A stretch of DNA of 64,000 nucleotides, taken from positions 62,001 to 126,000 of the forward strand of contig JAHBBC010000032.1 in the NCBI GenBank assembly GCA_019915015.1, given 5' to 3'. The notes under the pieces were generated by a model. It had not been told where the DNA came from, made no database searches, and was given only the letters and a program-made list of their open reading frames with translations. The position numbers and the translations under genes were made by a program. This document shows, in pieces, positions 12,277-22,105 of the stretch (the first letter of the stretch is position 1; every line of letters starts with the position of its first letter). The DNA comes from Auriscalpium vulgare (taxonomy: Eukaryota; Basidiomycota; Agaricomycetes; Russulales; Auriscalpiaceae).

Positions 12277-13277
12277 ATGGCCGTCACTGTCATTCCTCAG
12301 ATACGCAGTAGCGGACGCGGCAAGGCAATCAAGCTCCCGGGCGCGAAGATCAACGGTAAAACTCTCACGGCGAGTTCAAGCAGCAAAGGGGACAAGAAGG
12401 TCACGGTCATAAGATCTGGCCCTTACAGAGGGCGAACGGCAGGCGGCGCATTGCGAGATTCTATATACGGGCCTGGGTGAGAATGACAACTCGCTAGCTT
12501 AGACATCGCTCATGTTATGCCCACAGACTTAGTTACGGCTGCGATTACCCTCGCAGATATGGCATTTGCACCGTCGTCGGTCAAGACTTTCCGTTCGTAG
12601 AACCGCCGGTTATATGGATTAGTCCCGATGGGTCTACGGCCTACCCGTACGACGGCCTGGAGGTAAGCTTAGCTGCGCATCTTGTGTTACCCCGAACTGA
12701 CTTTACGTGACATTCCAAACAGTACCGAGACGACAGTCAACGTCTGGGTGGTCCACTGACGACACTGCAGTTGCAGTCCAAGCAGAGTCACTCGCTCTTC
12801 CGTGTCTTAGCTGACGAGGCCACGATCATCTCCCTTCAACAGTCGGTCACGAAGAAATGCTCTCCGCTTCTTGGCCAACCCCCTGAGGTCGTGCCGTACG
12901 CGAAAGGAACTGCCCCTCCTTTCCCGGAGCAGGTGGTGCAGTACTACCGCTCTAGTGGTGTCGCGTTCACGTTCGACGGGTACAATAACACGCACGCGCT
13001 AGGACGGGACGAGAACAACAGGACAGAGCCACCCTTACCTCTTCCTTCTACGGTCGACTGGCCCCTGCTCAATTGTGTGAACATCACGATAGGCACGAGT
13101 GTCCTGCTCATATCCCCGAACAAGACATCCAACGCCGTATTAATTGCCGGAATTGTTGGCGGGGTTGTGATGATCGCGTTGCTCTGCTCAGCAGTATACT
13201 GCTGGAAATGTAGACGCTCGTCTACACGGAAAGACGGCCATTCCGCGGTTGAATCGGTGCCTCTGACAACCAGATAG
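12277..13277 (+). CDS. T2: single-pass membrane protein, T-family member with short Gly-rich head
   Basis: There are three exons (12277-12476, 12527-12662, 12723-13277), 296 residues, with the same intron positions and phases as T1, T3 and T4. The N-terminal low-complexity part is almost absent. The signature reads YRGRTAGGALRDSIYG, then SYGCDYP and STAYPYDGLE. Exon 3 has PEQVVQYYRSSGVAFTFDGY, NNTHAL and LLNCVNITIG with several sequons. A transmembrane segment VLIAGIVGGVVMIALLCSAV follows, then a cytoplasmic tail of about 27 residues starting YCWKCRRSS. Function unknown. Sequons before the membrane segment and a basic stretch after it suggest an outside-facing central domain. Confidence 0.8.
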
Positions 13278-15107
13278 GAGTCGTCTTAGGACCCAGGGCA
13301 ATTGGCTTTGTGGCTGTAGCAGGATACCAACCTTTGTCGTCTGCCAATCGACTTATATAGGTCAAATTTTGTCTGGACTTTACGTGGCCTCCGTCGGCTG
13401 TCCGAACTTTTGTCTCTGCCCATACCGCGTCGGACTTCGTAGTTAAGTATATAGGAACAAGAATGTAGAGTCACAGATGGAGATTATGCCCCAGATCAAC
13501 GAGTCACCAGCGTCGTATGCCTCCAAGGGTGCGCGGGACGACAACATTCGCAAAGACGATGACGAGGCGGGCGGGGGACGACGGTGACTCCGACGGGGAG
13601 CATGCGTGAGAGGACGACGACGTGCGACATCGGATGTTGAGGATGGTATGTGATGCATGGCCCGGGTGAAGTATGGAGTGAGCTGCGAGCAAGGCGTTTC
13701 CTAGTAAAGACCTTCCCGCAACGGCGCCGCCGTGGCGGCGAGATATCAAGTAATTTGAGAAGGTTTGAGACCGTCGTACAGAGCACTACTAGTAACTTCA
13801 ACTGAGTAGTGGAAAGGCTAAGCACTAAGCTACAAGTCATAATGTCCGAGACGCTGTTCCAGAGCAAGTTGACGGCCCCTGGGGCGCATTTCGAGTGCAT
13901 CGACTCCGCATGTGAAATTTCGGTGAATGCCATGGCAGCTATCGAAAGTGAATACTGATGCACGGCTGTCTGGACCACGCGCAACGCATATGATCTTGAG
14001 CCTTCGAAGGTTGAACAGTCTGCCTACTCTGCCTCTGGGAGACTAGCCGCTCAGCGCCGCTGTTGACTCGGACTCAGTGTGCTGGCTTCACGTGACTGGA
14101 AGATCTTCGGTTCCGATGCTCAAGCGCTCAAACGGCGCACGCCGGTTGCGTTGAACACTGGTCTAGTACTGCTACCATGATAAGGCCAAGCTACGGAGGC
14201 TACCACCAGCTGCAGGTGGCACGTTCCTGCACGCCTCGCGCTTTTACGGTCACGCCAGGCTCTCTGGCCGCCGAGGTGCGCTGGCGCCACTCTTCAAGTT
14301 ACCGGATAAGTACACCGCATCGTGCGCCGCCGTAGGGCATGTTTCTTTCACCCCGAGTCGGGCGCTGGGCCGATTAAGACGCGCTTGCCCTCAGCCACCA
14401 AGCCTCGGCTACCCCCTACCTAATTTCTTCTTTCGAATGGGTAGGTCCGCACCGCCCATGTGGCCCGAGCGTATCACACAGCCTTTTCTCTAGTACCCGG
14501 AACAACCACCCAAATACTTCGAGCGCAAGCTGTGCGCTTCCGCCCTCACAGCTTCTCTGCATCCATCTACATTCTACATTCTGAAGCCCTGGACCGACGT
14601 CGCGCGGCTTCAGCGAGGGGTACTTGGTGCTATGCACTGCTGTCCCCATTCTGATTCCTCGGCTCGGAATCTCCAAGCCGGACACGGCTTTGGGCGCCCT
14701 CTGGACCACAATGGTTGTGCAAGTACCTCCCCGGCGCCTCTCAGTAACTGTTGTCGGTGTTGGCGGCGCGATCAGCGCCCGCGCACCCTCAAAATGGTTA
14801 CCTCATACACCTGCATGAGCCGGAAGGGCAGGCGTGTGCGGGCCGACTATCGATCTCCTTCATGCTCGTGTAGGTATGCTCTGCACATCGCAAGCCGGCC
14901 GGAAAGTAGAGGTATATGTTTTGCCAACGAGGCGATGATTGTTGATCACGCAGCATCCTCCGGCCACACCATGTTCAGGTATGTAGCCACGACGCACAGC
15001 CGCCGCTAGGACCGCAGAACTCAACACGATCACCCTCCCAGATAAAAGCAGATCCACGATAACAGCCTCGGGTCCGTCCTGTATCATCCCATTTATCTCG
15101 TCGTTGC
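13278..15107. other. T2-T3 intergenic region with second copy of the duplicated block
   Basis: No gene seen in 13278-14390. From about 14400 the sequence is the counterpart of the block at 11515-12030. A TATA-like gataaaag lies at 15041-15048, 67 bp before T3. Confidence 0.55.
14400..14890 (+). repeat. duplicated upstream block, copy 2 (pairs with 11515-12030)
   Basis: Collinear but diverged counterpart of the T2 upstream region, including the catgtggcccgagcgtatca segment near 14454. It lies directly upstream of T3, as copy 1 lies upstream of T2, so promoter and gene were duplicated together. Confidence 0.75.
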
Positions 15108-16216
15108 ATGGTCGCCATTGTCCCCAGGCCCCGCTCTCTCGGACGACGCAAAGGTGGAGGCGGGAAGGGCAGAGGCAGCAGTCGGGGAAAGGGCTCGAGT
15201 GGGAGCAAGTCTACCACGGTGACAGGCCCGAAGTTCAACGGCGAAACTGTCAAGGCCAGTCCAAGCAGCAACGGGGTGAAGACGACGAAGAAAATCAAAT
15301 CGGGCTTCTTTTCGGGACGGTGGTCGGGTGGCGGCACACGGAAAGAAGTGTACGGAGACTGGTGAGGATTGCTGCTCACCGGGAGGCGGGCGTCTCTCAT
15401 CGTCTAGCCACAGGTACTACGGATGCGGGTACCCTTGGAAGCCTCGCTACTGTAGCGTCGTCGGTCGCGAATTATCGTACGACTACTTGCCGGTCTATTA
15501 TTATGATCCTCTTGGGTCTACGGCCTACCCGTACGACGGCCTGGAGGTGAGCATATTACTGCACATGTTGTATCACCCCAAACTGACTCTACGGACATCC
15601 CAAACAGTACTCCAACAGCAGCCTGCGTCTGGGTGGTCCACTGGTGACACTGCAGTTCCAGTCCAACCAGACTTACTCGCCGCCGTCGGTCTTCTACATC
15701 TTCGCCGACAACGCCACGGTCATCTCCCTCAACACGTCAATCACGGAGAGTTGCTTACCGCACCTTGGCCCACTCTCTTTACCCTTGCCGTACTTGAACG
15801 GGACTGGCGGTCTGCATCCGGAGCAGGCGGTGCAGTACTACCGCGCCAACAGTGTCGTGCTCTTGCTCGAAGGGTACAACAACACGGCCGCTCTTCAGTA
15901 TGTGGACAACATGACGCAAGTCCCCGTGCCTCTCCCTCCTACGGTCGACCATACGCTCCTCGACTGTATAAACAGCACCATAGGCGAGCACGTACCGCTC
16001 GTATCACCACACACTCCTTGGGTCAAGACGCCGGACGGTATAGGTTGCCTCGTGGTATTCGGCGTTATTGGCTTCGTCATCATGTTGGGCGTTGGGGTGG
16101 TGGTTGAGGACTACCTAGCAAAATGGTGGCGGCAATTCAGATGCCGACATCAAAGGCAGGAGGGATCTTTGCCAGTCAGGCTCCAGTCTTTGAAGACTAA
16201 GTCGTCTGAAAAGTGA
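15108..16216 (+). CDS. T3: single-pass membrane protein, T-family member
   Basis: There are three exons (15108-15361, 15414-15546, 15608-16216), 331 residues. A basic Gly/Ser/Lys head (RRKGGGGKGRGSSRGKGSS) leads to FNGETVKASPSSNGV, FFSGRWSGGGTRKEVYGD and YYGCGYPWKPRYCSVVG. Exon 3 has LGGPLVTLQFQSNQTYSPPS, HPEQAVQYYRANSVVLLLEG, NNTAALQYVDNMTQ and LLDCINSTIG, with at least seven sequons. The membrane segment is about CLVVFGVIGFVIMLGVGVVV, followed by a basic cytoplasmic tail of about 45 residues (KWWRQFRCRHQRQ). STAYPYDGLE is identical to T2, so T2 and T3 are sister copies. Function unknown. Confidence 0.8.
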
Positions 16217-17938
16217 TGGAGCCAGGTTGAGTATCTACGGACTTTTTTGTGTAGCTGTGTGTCATGTTATAATGCGGATGAGATTCTGGTTCGCCCCAAT
16301 GTAAGAAGTTTATGTGGTCACCATCACTGTCAAAATCTATTGCCAGCCAGTGCACATACAGAACTCGCGCTTCTCGTGATGACGCTACCAGAATCCATCC
16401 CCGCTGTGCCGGTATACTCATCTCCCTGACTTCGGGCCTTGATGAAGCTCGAAGTACGCCCGGGCCACCTGAGAGCGCGCGAGTGGCGTACGCCACGTAC
16501 GCCACTTCAATCGGGCGTTGTCGGCGTTATCGCGGCCGAGAGTCCGAGTAGTAGTGCCCTGCTTCTACTATTTTCCACCCTCTTCCCCGGATTCCTTGAA
16601 CACTCAGACCACGCGCGTCGGGCATACGTCTGTTACAGTTGTACTCAAGTTTAGGTGAAAGGGTTCCTCAGGATACATAAGTGCAAGTGAGTACTGTGCT
16701 TGACTTCTGCGAACCTCGGATGGCAGTTCAGCGTATTCCACGCCATCGATGCCATGCCAGCCTCCCTTGTTCTCATCGCACTCAGTTGCCATTACGGACA
16801 CCACTTGTCATTGTTTCCCGCCGTCCTCCTTGTCCCACTCGCCCCGTGTCATTGGCAAGACCCTCGCCTGCGCCGCTCTTGCGCCTGGGCCCTCGGAAAT
16901 CGGCGACCCCAACTTGCCGAGTGTCTCGTGCCCTCGAGATGGCGTTCGTGGATCGGGACTTGGGATGTTCGCGAGAGTCGTGCAGGCAGCGTGGTGCAGT
17001 GACAGAGGAAAGACGTGCAGGTGCGTTGCGTTTTGTCAAGACCGCACCGTTTTGCAGGCTGACACGACCCGCAGAGTGCATTCGTCGTGCACAAGCAAGT
17101 CCGCTTGCTGGCGACAAGCCTGCGGCTAGCGAGAACGGCGTGGTCGGCGGCGGCTACGGCATCGTTCATGATCGTTTCGCAGAACAATCTACGCGAGGAA
17201 GCTGTGGGTCATCGTCGCGCGCGCAACACTATCCCAGTTCACACATTCTCACAAACTTGCTGAAACCATGCAAGAATCCCATCCCTCTAGCGAGGCGTCT
17301 GTGGCGCATTGCAAGGCATCGAGGATGACGCTAGGTGGTCTCCACACTCTGCACGGTGTCAGAGAGAGCGCGGTGTCCTGCGGGCAGTGTGCCAGTGTCG
17401 AGTGACGGGCAGGACGGCGAGGTGTGTAACATCTTTCCAGTCGATGCTGCAACAGGCATCGCTGACGCTGTCCTTACGTGTAAAGGCCGCTCGATCTCAT
17501 GGACGCGGCGTCGTACAGACGTTGTCGCATCGCCCTCCCGGCCACGATGGCCATGGAGTTGAGTCACCATCGTATGGGCAATCGCTTGACGGCCGTTCAT
17601 TTGGCTAGAACGACGCAGCGCCCAAAACAACCGGTCTGCACGACCACAACAACGCACAAGCAGCACGCCACAGCAGTTGCACTGGCACAGCATTCGTACA
17701 ACAGTGCGCCCCTGCAGCCTTATTGTGCCTTACGTATGAGCAAGCTGTTGTGAATAAGGCTGTGAAGGGCAGGACATCAAGTTCGTAGCAGTACAACCAC
17801 GTTGACAACGCACAGGGCTTGGACCGCATGATCGGCTCACTGTCGGTGCCCTTCACATATAAAACAGCGGGCGAGTCGCTCAATTTATTATCCCCATCTC
17901 CCCCACTGTGTTCCATCAATATCTCATCCCATCCGGTC
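16217..17938. other. T3-T4 intergenic region
   Basis: I see no gene and no clear copy of the T2/T3 upstream block. Open frames near 16681-17330 show no family motifs. A TATA box (atataaaa) at 17857-17864 lies 82 bp before T4. Confidence 0.5.
17857..17864 (+). promoter_or_regulatory. TATA box candidate of T4
   Basis: The sequence cacatataaaacagc closely resembles the T2 element at 12181 and is placed 82 bp upstream of the start codon. Confidence 0.6.
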
Positions 17939-19192
17939 ATGCCCGTCATCGTTACTCTTCAGCGGCGCAGGGGGGGCGGAGGTGGTGGCAGGGGAGGCGG
18001 CCGCAGTGGGGGAAAGGGGTCGAGCGGCGGCAAGGCGACCAAGATACCAGGCGGCGAGAAGTTCAACGGCAAAGGGATCATGTCGAGTCCTGGAAGCAAC
18101 GGGGTGACGACGATAAGTAAGATCAAAACGGGTACCTTCGCTGGGCGGAGAGTGGGCGGCGGCACACGCCGATACGTGTACGGAAACAGGTGAGTTCATT
18201 CACTGGGCATCGCGGGCGTCGCTCATCCTTGACTGCAGGTATTATGGATGCGGATACCCAGGCCGGCCGGCCTATTGTACCGTCGTCGGTCGCGACCTGT
18301 CGTTCTACTATCCGCCAGTTGTATGGATAGATCCCTACGGGACCTACTCCGGTCGCTACCCGTACAACGGACAGGAGGTGAGCAGCTAAATGTCTAAGTC
18401 TCGTCGCCATCGGACTGACAAGTTCGCTGGGACATCGAACAGTACCCGATCAACAGCACGCGCCTGGGGGGCCAACAGATGACACTGCAGCTCCAGTCCA
18501 ACCAGACTTACTCGCCGCCAACGGTCTTACATGTCCTCGCCGACAACGCGACCCTCATCTCTCTCAACAATTCGATCACATCGAAGTGCAAGCAGTATCT
18601 TGGCCCGCGCACCATGATCCTACAGTACAATGGAACTGGCGGCCCGTTCCCGGAGCAAGTCGCGCAGTACTACCGCGGCAGCAGCGTCGCGCTCACCGTC
18701 GACGGGTACAACAACACGGCCGCTCTCATTTATGTGAACAACATGACTCAGGCGCCCGCGCTTCTTCCCCCTACGATCGACCTGACGCTACTCAACTGTG
18801 TCAACAGCACGATAGGCGCGAATGTTCCACTCGTAGCCATGGAGCCCCCATGGTACAAGACCGTGAAAGGGATAACAGGACTACTGGGATTGATTTTCGT
18901 TGCCATCATCTTGGTTATCGTGTTCGTGTGGATGGTTTGCTCCTGCCTGCGGTCAATGCCTAAGCGAGTCAAACGCTCCTTGGCCCGCGATGACTCTACA
19001 GAACTCTCGGTCGCGGAGTACCCCGAATCCACCTTGCCGCGGACTACCTCCCCTGTCGATCCCCCCGCATACTTCGAAAAATATCCACCACCAGAAACCG
19101 AAGGACTTCTCAAAGCTCACAGTGGTCCCATGTCCACGGACGCTGGAGACGCTCCGGGGAAGCAAATGGAAGGATTTTCTTTGCGGACTTGA
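17939..19192 (+). CDS. T4: single-pass membrane protein, T-family member with long PPxY-containing tail
   Basis: There are three exons (17939-18189, 18239-18377, 18443-19192), 379 residues. The head is RRRGGGGGGRGGGRSGGKGS, then FNGKGIMSSPGSNGV, FAGRRVGGGTRRYVYGNR and YYGCGYPGRPAYCTVVG. Exon 3 has LGGQQMTLQLQSNQTYSPPT, FPEQVAQYYRGSSVALTVDG and LLNCVNSTIGANVPLV with many sequons. The membrane segment is about GLLGLIFVAIILVIVFVWMV. The cytoplasmic tail of about 95 residues is the longest of the family and contains PPAYFEKYPPPE, a PPxY-type motif of the kind bound by WW domains. An in-frame upstream ATG at 17819 precedes the TATA box and was not used. Confidence 0.8.
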
Positions 19193-19412
19193 TCGGCTAG
19201 CTATGGCACGCACACGAATTACCATAAACACGCATGCATGTTGTATCAACCAAGCGCTGTAATGAAATTTTCAGTATACACGATGCCGTTCAAAATAGGA
19301 ATACTGTAGTCGGCTGCGTTACTGTGCGCCGCGCCCTCGTCGCTCCATGTGTCTCCGGACCACAACGGAAAACGAAGCTCGCCAGGCTTCGGAAATGTGA
19401 CCAATGCCAATG

Positions 19413-21867
19413 TCAACCTAACTTCGCGGCGGACGGTGCAACTTGACGCTGGTGCCTCGCCTTCTCGAAGAACGCCACCGACGCCTCCCAGCCCACCCTC
19501 GCCGCCTCCACGCCATCCAGCGGATGACCCTCCCCCTCAAATACCAGCATCTCGACCTCCTTCCCGCGCAGCTTCAGCGCATGATAGAATGCCTTCCCTT
19601 GCACGTTGACGACGCGCCGGTCGTCGAGCCCGAGCATCAGCAGCACGGGCGCGCGCACCTCTTGCACGTACGCGATGGGCGAGGTCGGGTATAGCTGCGC
19701 ATAGAGCTCCGGCGGCATCTGCTCGCTGTCGAGCGAGGGCACGATGCCGAACTCGTAGAAGTACCAGTCGGGGATGTCGGTCGAGGCCGGTTGGGAGGAG
19801 ATGACGGGGTTGCGTAGCACGGCAGCGGAGAATGTGTCCGGGTACTGGCCGACGACTGCGCGCAGCTAGTCAGAGCCATGATGAGGGGAGGAGGGGAGAG
19901 ATGCTCACGGTGCGCCCCTAGAAAGCCGCCGTGGCTGCCTCCCATGATTAGCTGTTTGCCAGGACCCAGTGCAGCCTTGCCGGACTTCACGAGGACGTTG
20001 ATCGTTGCCATGACGTCCTCCACGTCGAGTGTCCCGCACTTCCCTATCAACTTCTTCACGTAGAAGTCGCCCCATCCGACAGACCCAGTGTAATTCGGAA
20101 GAGATAGAGTATCTGCGCAAAGCGAGTTAGTATGCGATATATGCCCTGAAATGATGACATACAGCCTTCTAGAGCAAGCGCAGTCAACGATGGCGTGAAT
20201 GCAGTGTTAGAGGCGCCGTGGGGGCCACCATGAATGAAGGTCAGCAATGGCGGTGGACTTGCGGCCGCCTTTGGCTCGATGACAATCGTTTCTACCGGGT
20301 ATCGATCGGGTACTGGAATAATTGAGCTCTTTACCGACTCCAATGCTTCCTCGACTGTGGTGAGGTTAGCTCTGAGGTCAGAGTTACGAATGGAAAATAC
20401 GGACCATAAGGAGGAAGCTCTGGCTTGTCAACGACATGCCAGTCGACGGTGGGTCCATTGGGGATATCTTGAAGGCGGCCCAGTACGAGTTGATGAGGTA
20501 CGGATGGACCGCTTCGGGCCGCTAATATCCACTTTTCACCATCTGTGGCAAGAAGCACCCAGCTCCAGAGCGCATCACCATCCACAGGAGACGTGAGACG
20601 TCTAACTGAAGGCGTGTCTTCGGTGTCGACTAAGACAATCGTGAGTGAGGAGCCTTCCGCTGCTTGACTGATGAGGTACAGCTTGCCGCCGAAGCGGAGG
20701 AAGGGGCGCGGGATTAAGCCAGAATAAAGACCAGCGAACCCATTCAGCTGGTCGGGGCGAGCTTTGTCTACAACGGGGAATATGATCTTGTCATCCTTCT
20801 TCTGTAAGTCAACAGCGCGCAAGGCTGAGCATGTTGCATGGGGGCCGCCTAGTTCGTGCGACAAGTAGTACAAGGTCGAATGGCCGGAAGTCGGGTCCCG
20901 ATAGACGCGAGGGGTACGACTAGAGCGCGAGGTGTCGGAAAGTTTGGACAGCGAATAGACTGTGATTGCCGTATCAGACGACCCTAAAGGTGCCGTTGGT
21001 TCGAGAGTGAGTTCCCAGACGGCGGTCGGCCGGTTCCAGCAGCCTTTGATCCCGAGGAGCTTGCCATCGGCACTGTATGCGTAACCAGTTGCGATCAGAG
21101 TATCCTCCGTAGAAAATACAGCTTGACCGAAGAACACCGTGGTGTTGGTCTCTGGGATGGAAAGCGCTCGCACTACTATGCTCCCTGGACTTGACGGTCC
21201 CGACGCGGCCTGCCAGCGCGCAAGGAATAGTGTCGGCCGGCGCTTGCCGGTATAGCCCTCACCGAAGTCTGGTACGAATCGGAAGCGTGCGAATGGGTCG
21301 GAGTCGCTGCTCTCTGGTGAGTTGGCCTCCGCAGTGTATACCATGGCCGTCTCAGAGGGTGAGAAAGACAGCGATGACAATTGATCTGGACGATCGTCGT
21401 CTCGTAGACACCTCGGAGAATTGAAGCTGGCGTACCATCCGAGTAGAAGGCCTTGTGCTGTTTTGACACCTCAGTTGAGGCCTCCAGCCTCTCGCCCGCC
21501 CATATCTCCACGAAGCGCTTCTTGTCGCCATTTGAGGCCGTCTCGCGGAGAATCGCGGTCAATTTGCCGGAACACGATGTTGTGGACAAAATGACGTCTG
21601 AGGAGACCTCTTGTGATGCAGTTGCGACGGCCAGAACATCTTCGGATGGCGACTGAATGACAAGGGTCTTGTTGTACGTTCTCTTGGCGTTTCGGACGTG
21701 GTCTTTGATCTGACAGGTTACACGAGCGACTGGGCCAGTGATGAGAGAAGAATGTTTGTAAATTGATTCTACACACCCTTGTCAGAGAGAAATTCTGCCG
21801 ATGTATAAACCGGCAGGCTTGCAAGCTCAGTGTACCAGTTCCTGTTGTTGCTCAACTGGTCAGTCAT
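19413..21867 (-). CDS. acylaminoacyl-peptidase-like serine protease (family S9, prolyl oligopeptidase fold)
   Basis: Enzymes of this group remove N-acylated amino acids from peptides. The start at 21867 gives MTDQLSNNRNWYTELASLPV, matching the short N-terminus of the family; longer upstream extensions were rejected. A propeller-type N-terminal half (about 20331-21380) leads to the hydrolase half: LLTFIHGGPHGASNTAF, LPNYTGSVGWGDFYVKK and the nucleophile elbow LIMGGSHGGFLGAH (Gly-x-Ser-x-Gly-Gly). Further on are LMLGLDDRRVVNVQGKAFYH with the expected catalytic Asp, and FEGEGHPLDG with the His. It ends at 19413. There are about seven exons with canonical junctions and no breaks. It is divergent from SMC1, with 238 bp between the starts. 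Confidence 0.88.
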
Positions 21868-22105
21868 TTGAGATCGTGTTGAGAATGTGACGATGGCAAG
21901 TTTAGTAGCGGCTGGCTGTATTCGAAGCGATGTGGAGAACAGCAAAGGAAGTCGGCCTTTAAAAACGAGTGCCAGTGGCATTCGACGAGGAGGCTTCGTG
22001 TCACGCTCGGCCAGCTTGACGCGTGAGGTCACGCATGTCACTCTGTGTACCCTCATCCACCTTCCACCACGACGGAGTGCATTTTGTTACTGGATAGCGG
22101 GAGAA
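21868..22105. promoter_or_regulatory. compact divergent promoter between S9 protease and SMC1
   Basis: Only 238 bp separate the two start codons, so both genes must be driven from this short interval or from within each other's 5' ends. No TATA box is evident. Confidence 0.5.

Noticed and set aside
17819..17938. Upstream in-frame ATG for T4
   Set aside because: It precedes the TATA box and has no counterpart in T1-T3; the ATG at 17939 aligns with the family.
21868..22056. N-terminal extension of the S9 protease (possible mitochondrial presequence)
   Set aside because: Family members begin close to the YTELASLP segment, and the extension would consume the SMC1 promoter.
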